This document shows positions 55,150 through 64,000 of a stretch of DNA of 64,000 bases, piece after piece (within the stretch, counting starts at the first letter, position 1; each line of letters begins with the position of its first letter). This stretch comes from Prorocentrum cordatum. Taxonomy: Eukaryota; Sar; Dinophyceae; Prorocentrales; Prorocentraceae. The DNA lies in NCBI GenBank assembly GCA_963575745.1, contig CAUYUJ010000336.1, positions 1 to 64,000 on the forward strand, in the 5' to 3' direction. The notes below the pieces were generated by a model. That model did no database searches and had not been told where the DNA came from. It was given only the letters and a program-made list of their open reading frames with translations. The translations under genes and the position numbers were made by a program.

Positions 55150-55820
55150 GTCCAAGGGGCCCTCATCGGGCCCCCATGGGCCCATTTTGGCCCTCGAAGG
55201 CCTCCTCGGCGGGGGCCCCCATGGGCATCCTCTCTCCTTGCTCCTTGGAGGGCGTTTGGCTTTAAATTGGGCCCGCAAGAGGCCCCGAAGACGCCCAAGA
55301 TGGCCTCAAGACGGCCGACGACGCCGCCAAAACGCCCCAAGAAGGCCTCAAAAGGTTCCCAGAAATGGCCCCAGAAACACAATCATATATTCCCCGCCGT
55401 TGGTTTTTGAAGGATTTGTGCGTTCCCACATGTTCCGCTTCCCCGCGGTCCCGGACGCCGTGAGAGGCCCTTCAGATCGCTCCAAAACGGCCGAAAAAGG
55501 CTCCCAAAAGGGCCCCGAGACGGCCCATGAGGCTCCCCAGACAACCCAAGAGGGCCCCAAGAGCGCCCCAACAAGGCCCCAAGAGCAACCCAAGAGGGCC
55601 CCAAGAACGCGATATTTCAAGGTCTCCGTCGCGCGCGCGCGCCTTAGAGGCCCCCAGGCAGGCCCCGGAGGCCATCAAGAGGCTCCCAAAGAGCCCCGTG
55701 AGGCTCCCAAGAGGCCCCCGGAAGCCCCAATAGGCCCCCAAGGAGCCCCAGGGGAAGGCCCCAGCGGGCCTCCAAGGCCCCAGTGGGTCCCCAGATGCGC
55801 CCCCTGAGGCCCCCGAGACA
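55150..55820. repeat. CCCAAGAGGCCCC degenerate repeat
   Basis: Same unit family as 1-1000. It runs directly into the hairpin array. Confidence 0.6.
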
Positions 55821-55827
55821 GCCCAAC

Positions 55828-56345
55828 AAATCATGTTCCTGGAGAGCTTCCCGGGAATATGATTTATCGGGTTGCCGCCCTCCGCTCAAACTATGTTCCC
55901 TCGCCTGCCAGGAAACACCCTCCGAGAGTCCCAAACAGCGCTAGCTGCCGCCACGCTCGCAAACGCGTGAGGCCCCGAAACCCCCGGAGGCCCCCAAAGA
56001 CGCCCCAACAAATCATGTTTCCAGGAAGCCTCCAGGGAACATGATTCCTCAGTCTTCCGCCCCCGGCCCCAACCATGTACCATGTGCCCCAAAATGTTTG
56101 CCGGGCAGCCCCCCAATGGGCCCTCATATACGCGCCCAGAGGCCCCCCAAGACAGCCCAACAAATCATGTTCCCAGAAAGCTTTCCGGGAACATGATTCC
56201 TCAGGCTTCCGCTCCCCGCCCACACCATCTGTCCCCCAAATGCCTGCCAAGCAGGACCAGAATGGGCCCTCAGGTCTGTTCCTAGAGGCCCCACAATATG
56301 GCCTAACAAATCATGTTCCCAGAAATCTTTCCCGGAACATGACTG
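55828..56345. repeat. Array of four palindromic hairpin elements (copies E-H)
   Basis: Hairpins at 55828-55865, 56010-56046, 56162-56198 and 56308-56345, spaced 145-182 bp. All are preceded by CCCAACA or CCTAACA and followed by GCCGC/CCGCCC-rich sequence, so the whole ~150-bp unit is repeated. Copy G has centre GAAAGCTTTC and copy H GAAATCTTTC. Confidence 0.8.
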
Positions 56346-56469
56346 CGCTAGCCGCCGCTCCCCGCCCAAACCATGATTCCTAAACGCCTGCCAGGAACCA
56401 CCCTCCGAGAGTCCCACGTACTGCTACCTGCCGCCACGCTCGGAAAAGCCTCTTCGGTGGCCCATGCGA

Positions 56470-56817
<348 letters not shown>

Positions 56818-57277
56818 CCTCGACGTCAGGGCCAATATCTGATATCAAAATATGGTATATACTGAAACCAAACTTGAGAGATCCGTCGCAGAGAGCCGAC
56901 TGTCTCGTGTTGCCCCGCTTGGGCCAGACTGCCAGGGTGCTGCTCGGAGGGGCCTCCTGCGCAGCGCATGCCTAGCAGCGTCGAAATGCTAGCTGAATAA
57001 TATTGGCCGCTTCGTCTTCGGCATTGAACTCGGGTGGGGTGGGGCATCCACCTCACGCAGCTCCTCTGCATGTGCTGGCACGGCAGGGGGGGGGGGGGGG
57101 AGGCACGACGGAGGAGGGCGGGATGTGACCGTGACCGTGCTGCTACTGGCAGGGAGGCTTTAGCCTCGAACAAAAATTGACACGGCGTGGACTCGCCTCC
57201 TCTGCGCTGTGGCCTGCGTTGTGGCGTGCAGGCTCGCTCTGGCAGAAAGACAGGCTCGCTCTGGCAAAAAGGCGGGT

Positions 57278-58770
57278 TCACTGCTCGAGCGTCTCTAGCC
57301 AGTGGCCTACCTCCTCCTCGGGCCAGCCCACTGGGGCCACGCCTCGGTGGTGGACCGCCTGGCCCTCCCACATGGGCGCGCCGATCACCAGCTTCTGCTT
57401 GGTGTCATCGTAGCGGTGCCCGAGCCCTTCGAGCCCTGGGAGGGGCCCAGTGGGAGTCGCCACGTCGCTCTCCGCTTGGCCGTCGTCCCCCTGTCCAGGG
57501 AGAGTAGGCGTAGAGGAAACATTAGCCACTCGGATCGCCCGCGTGGGCGCTACATATACTGCTGCTGGGCGCCGTGCTGCTTGTAGCCGTCGAAGTGGTC
57601 GATGTTTAGGTATGCTGCGTAGGTCGCTGCCCGCGATGTGTTCCACCGACTGGCAGTTGGACGCGCTTACATCATGGGTGTCCTCGATGGCGGGCGAGGG
57701 ACGGCATCTGGATGGCGCAGGGCGCGGCGGGGGAGCACTTGGAGTGGCCGAGCGCGTGGTAATCCGTTTCTGGCACGACCTGATGTTGCACTCGAAGGTG
57801 GGGTTTGTCTCGTCGTCGGTGTCCGTCCCGTCGTGCGTTGTCGCCGAGAGGAGGGAAGAGTTGCTCACGCTGGCCTCGGGGGGAGCCCACTGATCCATCT
57901 TGACAACTCGGAGGGCCTCCTTGTCTTTGCTAATCTCGGCGTAGGCATCGTTGAAAGAAGACGCACGGTGGGCGCCCGTCTGGAGCCCAGCAGCAAGTAG
58001 GCCATAGTCCCAGCGGGTGTTGTTGCTCGTGATGTTGGCGCCGCTGACAGGCATCTTGATCTGCATAATCATGGGGATGTGGTCGGCAACATGTAGTAGG
58101 CTACTTAGCTTGGTGTGGGTCTTCCAATTCAGCTTCACGTGCTTCACGATTTCCATGAAGTTGTCGCGGCCGATGAAGTAGTTGATGCTTGATCTGGCTT
58201 TGTTGTGCCCGTAGTAGGTATTGCCGACGTCGATGTGCATGTTGATGGCTGTCAGCTGATGCGTCAGGAACTTGTCGTGAATCAAGCGTCCGAGCTCGGT
58301 CTCGTCGCTGGGTTGGTAGTTGCCGATTGCGTTGTCGGTGCGGCGCTGTCGTGATCGTCGTCCTGGCCCTTGGTTGAGGTCCGTGAACAGGATGGGCATG
58401 ACGCGAATAGGGATGTCGGCATGTGCCTGCGGTACCCAGCTCCATGGTCGGCGGCATCCTGCTTTCCAGTGTTGGTAATGAACTGCTCCGTTCGGCCGCG
58501 GTGGGGAATACGCAGCAGTGAGTCGAGAGCGGAGCTGGCCTCGATGAAGCTCGACGGCGCCCGCGCCCCGTAGGTCAGATTGCGGGGGGTGCCGTACCTT
58601 GTCGATGTCTATCTTGCGGCTTTGGCGCTTGGATACTGCGATGCTGCGACATACTGAGCTGCCCGTGTGTGCCCCGCGACCCCCTCCGAAATGGACCCAT
58701 GTATGATAGCGGCGGTCCTCGAAATGACGCGGGGCGTCGGTAGTGCACTGGCGGATCTTAATGCCTGCGT
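57278..58770 (-). pseudogene. LINE endonuclease (EEP) domain fragment
   Basis: Read on the minus strand from about 58765 to 57870. The sequence GGGRGAHTGSSVCRS, then VELHRGQLRSRLTAAYSPPRP, then ILFTDLN (GDxN-like), then INMHIDVGNTYYGHN, SINYFIGRDN and VADHIPMIMQI (DHxP) reproduces the second half of an exonuclease-endonuclease-phosphatase domain as found in dinoflagellate non-LTR retrotransposons, which nick target DNA. The ORF stays open to 57278 with a Thr/Pro-rich tail, but the N-terminal part with the Q-E motif is missing and no reverse transcriptase follows. The region upstream (58840-59800) is tandem repeat. I infer a decayed or domain-only copy. Confidence 0.7.
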
Positions 58771-58839
58771 ACATCATAGTCTGATGTGCACGGCATGTGT
58801 CGGAGATGTGGTCGAGATGCCCTGGGACATCCAGTAGTC

Positions 58840-59800
58840 CTTCGCGAGCTGGGTGTGGATGTAGTGGTCCAGGTGGCAAGTCACGTTCGGCGTGCAATTC
58901 TTCCACTGGTAGTAATTCAGGAGTCGCGTGGTGTGATCCTGCATTTGCTGGCCCTCTGTGTTCTGCCTCGATGTCCTCGGTCTCCGCTCGGTGCAGCCGG
59001 TTCCGAATGGCACCTTCCATGGAGCCGCCCACGTCACACTTGTGCAGTCCTTCCAAGATCGCCAGCGCGAAGGGGGGGCGCTGGCGACCCTATCTCCTGC
59101 AGGCGTTTCTTGTCCTCTGGGGTGTCGCTCTTCCTGAGGGGGGAGTCCAGGGTGTACTTGTAGCCTTCGGTCTCCTGCGTGATGGCTATGATCCCTGTGA
59201 GCTCTTTCCTCATCGTGTAGGTGCCCGTATTGCTGCTGCCATTCAGCCTGGTCTTGTGCGTCGTCTGAAGCAGCATGTGGCAAGTCACGTTCAGCGTGCA
59301 ATCGTTCCACTGGTGGCAATTCAGGGGCCGCGTGGTGCAGTTCTGCATGTGTTGGCCCTCTGTGTTCGTGAGGGTGTTGAAATTGAAGCTCAGCGTCCTG
59401 TAGTTCGGGGTCAGCGTGTCGTAGTCCTGTCTGTGCTGGCCCTCTGTGTTTGTGAAGATGTTGAACTTGAAGCTCAGCGTCCAGTCCTGCACGTACTGGC
59501 CCTCTGTGTTCGTGAGGATGTTGAATTTGAAGTTCAGCGTCCAGTCGTTCAGGGTCAGCGTGTTGTAATCCTGCATGTGCTGGCCCTCTATGTTCGTGAT
59601 GATGTTGGAGTTGATTTTCAGTGTCCAGTAGTCCTTCGCAATCAGGGTGGGGTAGTCCATCTGGCCAGTCACGTTCAGCGTGCAATTGTTCCACTTGTGG
59701 CAATTCATGGACCGCGTGGTGTGCCTGTGCTGGCCCTCTGTGTTCGTGATGATGTTGAAGTTGAAGCTCAGCGTCCAGTAGTTCAGGGTCAGCGTAGCGA
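58840..59800 (-). repeat. In-phase tandem repeats upstream of the endonuclease
   Basis: CCCTCTGTGTTCGTGA-type units start at 58952, 59356, 59440, 59500, 59584 and 59734. The last four spacings are 84, 60, 84 and 150 bp, all divisible by three. On the minus strand one frame (59849 to 59034) reads repeats such as FNFNIITNTEGQH and CTLNVTG. A longer unit with TCACGTTCAGCGTGCAA recurs at about 58890, 59285 and 59670. Confidence 0.75.
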
Positions 59801-59959
59801 GTCCTGCGCTCAGCAGGTGCGCGGCGCCCGCGCTCCGGAGCACGGCCACGGCGGCGCGGCGGTGTGCGGGGCGTCGTCAAGCGGCCCCCTGCCTTGTGGG
59901 CATGGCAAGGGGGCGGTGACTGGAGGCCGCTGCTCCATCAATGGCCTGAGCGCGCGGCG

Positions 59960-60280
59960 GCCTTTGATAATGATGAAGATGATGAAGATGATGATGATGA
60001 TGGTGGACATGATGCTGATGATGATGGTGATGATGGTGATGGTGCTGGTGATGGTGATGGTGTTGATGGTGCGGACGACGATGGCGACGACCACGATGAT
60101 GATGCTAATGATAATGATTGTGCTGTTGATGATGAGGATGATGGTGCTGCTTCTGCTGATGATGATGATGATGATAATGGTGCTGATGCTGATGCTCATG
60201 CTGATTATGCTTCTGATGATGGTGTTGATGATGATGACGGCGGTGACATTGACGATGACGATGATGACGATGAGGATGAG
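59960..60280. repeat. GAT/GGT/GCT triplet microsatellite
   Basis: Degenerate GATGATG triplets; poly-Asp or poly-Ile ORFs are artefacts. Confidence 0.85.
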
Positions 60281-60357
60281 CCCCCCAGGAAGTCCCAGGA
60301 GGCCCCCAAGGGTCCCCCAAGGGAAGCCATCATATGCCCCCTGAAAGACATCCCAAC

Positions 60358-60395
60358 ACATCATTTCCCCAAAAAGCTTTTTGGGAACATGATTT
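60358..60395. repeat. Palindromic hairpin element, copy I
   Basis: Right arm GGGAACATGATTT is intact. The centre CCAAAAAGCTTTTTGG is a perfect 16-bp palindrome, and the usual CCCAACA precedes it. Confidence 0.75.
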
Positions 60396-60589
60396 CTGAT
60401 GCTTCCACCCCCCAGACCACCGGGAGGACGAGGGCGACGACGAGGGCGAGGTCGAGGAAGAGGAAGGCAAGGAATAAGAGGATGAGGAGGCGGAGGAGGA
60501 GGGAGGCGACAGGCGCTGCCCGCCGCGCGCGCCGCGGCGCCCCCCGAGGGAAACGGGCGGGGAGACGGAATCGGACGGGAGGGAGGAAG

Positions 60590-60726
60590 AGGGAGAGGAG
60601 GGAGGAGGAAGAGGAGGAGGAGGAGGAAGAGGAGGAGGAGGAGGAGGAGGAAAACGAGGAGGAGGAGGAGGGGGGGGAGGAGGAGGATGAGGGGGAGGAG
60701 GTGGAGGAGGAGGAGGAGGAGGAGGC
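60590..60726. repeat. GAG triplet run
   Basis: GAGGAGG run ending exactly where the spliced-leader copies start. Confidence 0.9.
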
Positions 60727-60770
60727 TCCTTGGCCATTTTGGCTCAAGTCCGTAGCCATTTTGGCTCAAG
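60727..60770 (+). other. Tandem dinoflagellate spliced-leader (DinoSL) sequences
   Basis: 60749-60770 is an exact 22-nt DinoSL (TCCGTAG then CCATTTTGGCTCAAG). 60727-60748 is the same 22-mer with two changes (TCCTTGG). DinoSL is added to mRNA 5' ends by trans-splicing, so a genomic copy means the downstream sequence came back into the genome from a trans-spliced mRNA; two copies mean this happened twice. The next bases are TATACC, not the GT donor expected in an SL RNA gene. Confidence 0.9.
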
Positions 60771-60848
60771 TATACCATTTCTCGAGGTGGCTTACAAAGA
60801 AAGCTAAGTGTTCTCGCGCTCATTCAATCCCTGGTTGCGCCTGGTGGC

Positions 60849-61274
60849 ATGCAGTTCTCGTTTGGTGGAGGTTGGCGCCAAGGTGGCGCGCCCAGGTGCG
60901 ACAAGTCCAAGGTGCTGTGCCCTTCCTGCTGGTGTAAGAAGAACTCGTTCGGCACCTCCCATTGCTACCACTGCGCTGCTCCTCTCCCTGCTCTTGGCTT
61001 TTCTGGCCCGAGCCGTCCTGCTGGCGCGTGGTCCCAGTGCCCTCCAGGCGTCTTCCACGCATCCCAGCTCTCTGCTGGCGGCCTCATGCAGTCTGGCGGG
61101 GGGGGGGGGGGCAAGGGCCGGGTTGGCGGTTGGGGCGGGGGATGCATCGGCGGCAAGGGTGTGTCGGGTGGCGGCGGCGTGCGGGAGGGAGGTCCCGCAG
61201 GCGGTGGCTCGCAGAGCGTTGCCAAAGGGCGCTGGTCGTTGCGGGGGCACGCCACCACTGCCCTCGAGACCTGA
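60849..61274 (+). CDS. Zinc-ribbon ORF1-like protein of LINE
   Basis: The first ATG after the spliced leaders opens 141 codons. Residues 24-43 carry CPSCWCKKNSFGTSHCYHC, a C-x2-C ... C-x2-C zinc ribbon suited to nucleic-acid binding. After residue about 80 the protein is Gly-rich and crosses a 14-G run (61098-61111); in the alternative frame after that run the sequence continues to 61422 (for example ISAEEAEQLAAMTAKAGG), which looks more protein-like. The true ORF1 therefore probably changes frame at the G run, through sequence error, indel or slippage. Confidence 0.55.
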   Translation: MQFSFGGGWRQGGAPRCDKSKVLCPSCWCKKNSFGTSHCYHCAAPLPALGFSGPSRPAGAWSQCPPGVFHASQLSAGGLMQSGGGGGGKGRVGGWGGGCIGGKGVSGGGGVREGGPAGGGSQSVAKGRWSLRGHATTALET

Positions 61275-61439
61275 ACCCGCCATTTCAGCCGAGGAAGCAG
61301 AACAGCTCGCGGCCATGACGGCCAAGGCAGGGGGCTCCACGACGGCCCAGAGGTGCACAGATGATGCCAAGCACCCCAGGCTGCCCAGCGCGCCCCCGCA
61401 GAGCAGCCTCTGCACCATCTAGTCAATGTTGCTCGCGGC

Positions 61440-62410
61440 ACGGTCAAGCGTCTGAGAAGAAGATGGAGGTCGACCTCGGTCGCGTTCTACGTCTACGTCG
61501 GGAATTGGCTGAACATGAAGACAAGCTTCGTGATGCTGGAGAGTCTTTGGTGCAGGCTTGGCGGAGTACAAGTCCCTGGTGGTCAAGCTCAACCAGGAGG
61601 CATCCAGCGGCCCCTCGGAGTCGTTCCAGCCCGTTCCTGTGTTCAAGCTCATCGCCCTCGCCGGCCTCGTCGAGGGCCAGGTGGATTTCCCCTCTCCCAT
61701 CTCGCGCGACCTCCTGGAGTTCAGCAATTCGTCTGATGATTGGGGACCCATCTCGGAGGACCAGCGAGACATTGGCAAGCGCAAGAAGGAGCTTACTTAC
61801 GGGGCCCAGTCACTGGCTCACAAGCTGTTCAAGCAAGTTGTGGATGGATCACGCTCGGACGCAGAAGCAAGCTCGCACTACTACCTCACGTGCGCGGGCA
61901 AGAGGAAGCGTCGCGCGGAGGCGGGTGCTGCTGCTGGAGGCGGGGTCGAGGTTCCAGGGGCTGCGGCGGCAGGTGACGGCGGCGAATTGGCGTCCGCAGG
62001 TGATTCGGGGTCCAGGGCAGCGGGCACTGAGCCTTCGGCGGCCGCTCCCAGCGATGAAAAGCCTGCGCAGGATGTGCGAGACAAAGTTGATGCAGCGTTG
62101 TCCTGCGCCCCCCCCCCCCCCCCCCCCTCTGCCCCCCCCCTCCCCTCTCGCGCGGGGAGGGGGGGGGGGGGCATCACCACATTGGCGCGGCTGTGCTGGG
62201 GTTTTCTCAGAGTCTGCGATTTCGTGCTTTGCGTTTTTTTGTTTGCGGATAGGCGGTCGAGCATGGACTCCCTGTCCAGGCTTGCTGGCATCCGTTTGTT
62301 CAAACGTCGGAGGGCTGAGTTTCCTGGTGGGGCCCTGTCTGGGTGCCAGGCTCACCCTGCCACAATGGCGCCGCAACAGTCAGGGCTTCCAGGCACGGCC
62401 CACGATGCCG
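61440..62410 (+). pseudogene. ORF1 continuation: charged coiled-coil region
   Basis: EVDLGRVLRLRRELAEHEDK (near 61470) and LAEYKSLVVKLNQEASS (near 61560) are helical, but in different frames. Then GKRKKELTYGAQSLAHKLF and an Ala/Gly-rich basic tail lead to a 20-C run. Heptad-like spacing supports an ORF1 coiled coil. Frames are broken, so no intact protein is encoded as sequenced. Confidence 0.45.
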
Positions 62411-62469
62411 CCCCCCCCCCCCCCCCCTCCATTCCACCCTCCCTACTGCTGCTCCGGCTGTTGAGCCGC

Positions 62470-63230
62470 CGGGAAGTTTCGAGCTTTTCTTCGAGGGGGT
62501 CTCGATCACTATGGCTAGCTGCAATGTTCGGGGCGCTCTGAAGGGGCACTTGGAGGCTTCAACTGCGATGGTCATTTTGGGCTCGGAGCTTCGGTTGATG
62601 GAGCTAGCTGGCTTCGGCGGGGCGTCAGCCTCGACTCGTGAGCTTGGTTGGAAGAGTGCATGGTGCCCTTGTATCTCTGGCCCTGGAGGAGGGGTCTGCT
62701 CTGGCACTATGTTTTTTGTCCGCGACGCGTGCGGCGGCTTCGAAGTCTCCCAGGCGGTGCTCTTCCTTGGCCGCGCTGTTGCCAGCATGGTTCACGCACT
62801 TGGTTGCGAGGCCTTCTGCGTCGTCTCGCTGTGTCTGGTCCGCACTGAAGGCTTGTCGGAGGGTAATCTTGAAATTGCGATGGAAGTTGGAGCGTTCTTG
62901 TCCTCCAATTGGTTTGAGTTTGTGGTTTGTGGGGACTGGAACCTCGCTCCCGAGGTCTTACAGGATTCGGATTTCGACAAGGAGCTCTCGTGCCAGATCG
63001 TAGCCCTTGGGATGGACACGTGTTTTCCCTCATCGCCCCCCCCCCGTTTTTGTTGTGCATCTACTGGTCTGCCCTAGGGGGACGAACGAGTCGAAGTGGA
63101 TGCGAAGGCCTCGACCTCGCCTCACTTTCCCGCCACCCTGAGCTTTTACCCATCCCTGTTGGACCTCAAGTCTCTCGCTTTCCGCGCCCCCCCCCCGCTC
63201 CCTGCGGGCCCCCCTCGGAATTGGAGCGCG
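62470..63230 (+). pseudogene. EEP endonuclease domain of LINE
   Basis: In the frame that is open 62343-63077, after a Pro-rich start: TMASCNVRGALKGHL (EEP strand 1), GGGVCSGTMFFVRDA (the GG-x-A-x-x-VR strand), LGCEAFCVVSLCLV and FEFVVCGDWNLAPEVL, the GDxN motif with catalytic Asp and Asn. After a 10-C run the other frame gives TSPHFPATLSF, corresponding to the terminal S-D-H-x-P motif but with Pro in place of Asp. The enzyme would nick DNA for target-primed reverse transcription. The expected QE motif appears as VILGSELR, so a key residue may be lost. Confidence 0.65.
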
Positions 63231-63359
63231 GTGTTGGGGGGTGGCCCAGAAGGGCGCCGACGCTGTTTCTGGGTGGATTTTGAGAGAGCTGTTTTCGTGT
63301 TGGACTCAGGTTACAGGTTACAGCCTTTGGGCCAACACGGCGGAGTCTGAGTTGGGTTC

Positions 63360-63740
63360 TGTCATGGGCGTCGAGGCGCCAGGTGCAGGTGCGCGCGGCA
63401 AGAGGCCGCAGATGCACTGGCGGTCGGTGCCCGAGCCCTCTGGCCGCTTTGGGGACGCCAAGCAGCGCCCCATCTTCTGGCTGCGCTCGCAGATGCGCGC
63501 GCTGCAGTGTTACCTGAGCGACTGGGAGATCAGTTCGGCGTCTGTTTCCCTGGACCCTGGGCCTCCTGTTCGACAGGTCCTTCTCCGTCTCAGGTCCCCT
63601 GACCCCTCGGTCTCGCCCCATGTTGATGACGACTATCTCCCAGTCTTTCGCTGCCGCCAGCTTAGCTTTGCGCGGGTTGGCGCTCGGCCAGGATGGCCGT
63701 CATCTGTTCTTTTTGGAGTTAAGGGAGCTTATCGATGAGG
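63360..63740 (+). pseudogene. LINE linker before reverse transcriptase
   Basis: Open frame reading SLWANTAESELGSVMGVEAP and RGKRPQMHWRSVPEP. The W-x-x-x-AE-x-L ... GRG-x-P pattern is one I associate with the segment between endonuclease and reverse transcriptase in dinoflagellate LINE polyproteins. No catalytic motif is present. Confidence 0.4.
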
Positions 63741-64000
63741 TGAGGGATCTGTCTTCTAAGGCGCGTGCTGCTGCATAGCTTGGTCCGAGCCTCTTGGAAT
63801 GACTGGCTGGAAGTCGGTCTGGGCAACGCGGGCCGTAGGGTCCACGCCGCGTTGAGCGATCCCGAGCGTTGGTCCCCCATTACCACTCTGTCCTCCAGGG
63901 GTTCTGTCGTCGCGGATCCGAAGTCTTCATTGAAAGCTGAGGGGGTGAGTTTCATCGGATTGTTTTGTTTGGGGGGGTGGGGGTGGCGATGGGCCGCGGG

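Larger units (their letters stand above)
60727..64000 (+). mobile_element. LINE-like element with spliced-leader 5' end (runs off window)
   Basis: Order: double spliced leader, a 78-nt leader, a zinc-ribbon ORF (60849), a coiled-coil or charged region (61440-62100), EEP endonuclease motifs (62470-63060) and a following linker (63360-63720) that typically precedes reverse transcriptase in dinoflagellate LINEs. No single ORF spans it; frame changes fall at or near poly-G/C runs (61098-61111, 62108-62127, 62411-62427, 63036-63045). The reverse transcriptase would lie beyond the window. Confidence 0.65.

Noticed and set aside
57278-59056. Single intact 592-residue protein
   Set aside because: The N-terminal 90 residues are out-of-frame repeat sequence; only the part below about 58770 is endonuclease-like.
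60727-60770. Spliced-leader RNA gene
   Set aside because: The bases after CTCAAG are TATACC rather than a GT splice donor, no Sm-like site was seen, and a zinc-ribbon ORF follows.

Overview
The window is GC-rich nuclear DNA of a dinoflagellate. The decisive mark is the dinoflagellate spliced-leader (DinoSL) sequence at 60749-60770, an exact 22-nt match, directly preceded by a second copy with two mismatches. Very high GC3, sparse genes on one strand, abundant simple repeats and Ty1/copia and LINE elements with dinoflagellate-type domains all agree. A Prorocentrum-like species is my guess from general familiarity, not something the sequence proves.

Layout. 1-17 kb is mostly repeats: a three-copy module carrying a palindromic hairpin, a direct/inverted repeat cluster (2.3-3.06 kb), a frameshifted WD40 fragment (4.55-4.92 kb), a broken minus-strand LINE (6.9-8.6 kb), a GAT microsatellite, a fold-back sequence (12.9-13.07 kb), a G-rich tandem repeat (14.07-14.51 kb) and a ~100-bp satellite (15.26-16.97 kb). 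At 17055-26018 sits a structurally complete Ty1/copia retrotransposon: two 186-bp LTRs differing at 2 positions, a perfect 5-bp target duplication (ATGTC), a PBS for initiator tRNA-Met, gag with a zinc knuckle, and a pol of about 2,340 codons.

26-51 kb holds the host-like genes, all on the plus strand: a multi-exon gene (27.7-33.2 kb) with a coiled coil and a PHD/RING-like zinc finger, an intronless C5-cytosine DNA methyltransferase (40.37-42.04 kb), and a second multi-exon gene (about 44.0-50.9 kb) of unknown function. Their introns are largely GAG or CTC simple repeats. Between them lies a 42-bp minisatellite (37.55-39.36 kb).

51-64 kb returns to repeats: purine runs, a long CA-type dinucleotide tract ending in (TA)n, an array of the same hairpin found at 0-1.5 kb, a minus-strand LINE endonuclease (57.9-58.8 kb) with in-phase tandem repeats upstream, and at the right edge a plus-strand LINE-like element (60.73 kb to the window end) whose 5' end is the double spliced leader.

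Most exciting points: a LINE-type element that starts with tandem spliced leaders; a copia element with a same-frame TGA between gag and pol, a methyltransferase-like domain (PPC motif) and an internal module in another frame; and a dispersed hairpin family with a possible collapsed site. Exon boundaries are approximate throughout, because dinoflagellate splice sites are often non-canonical.
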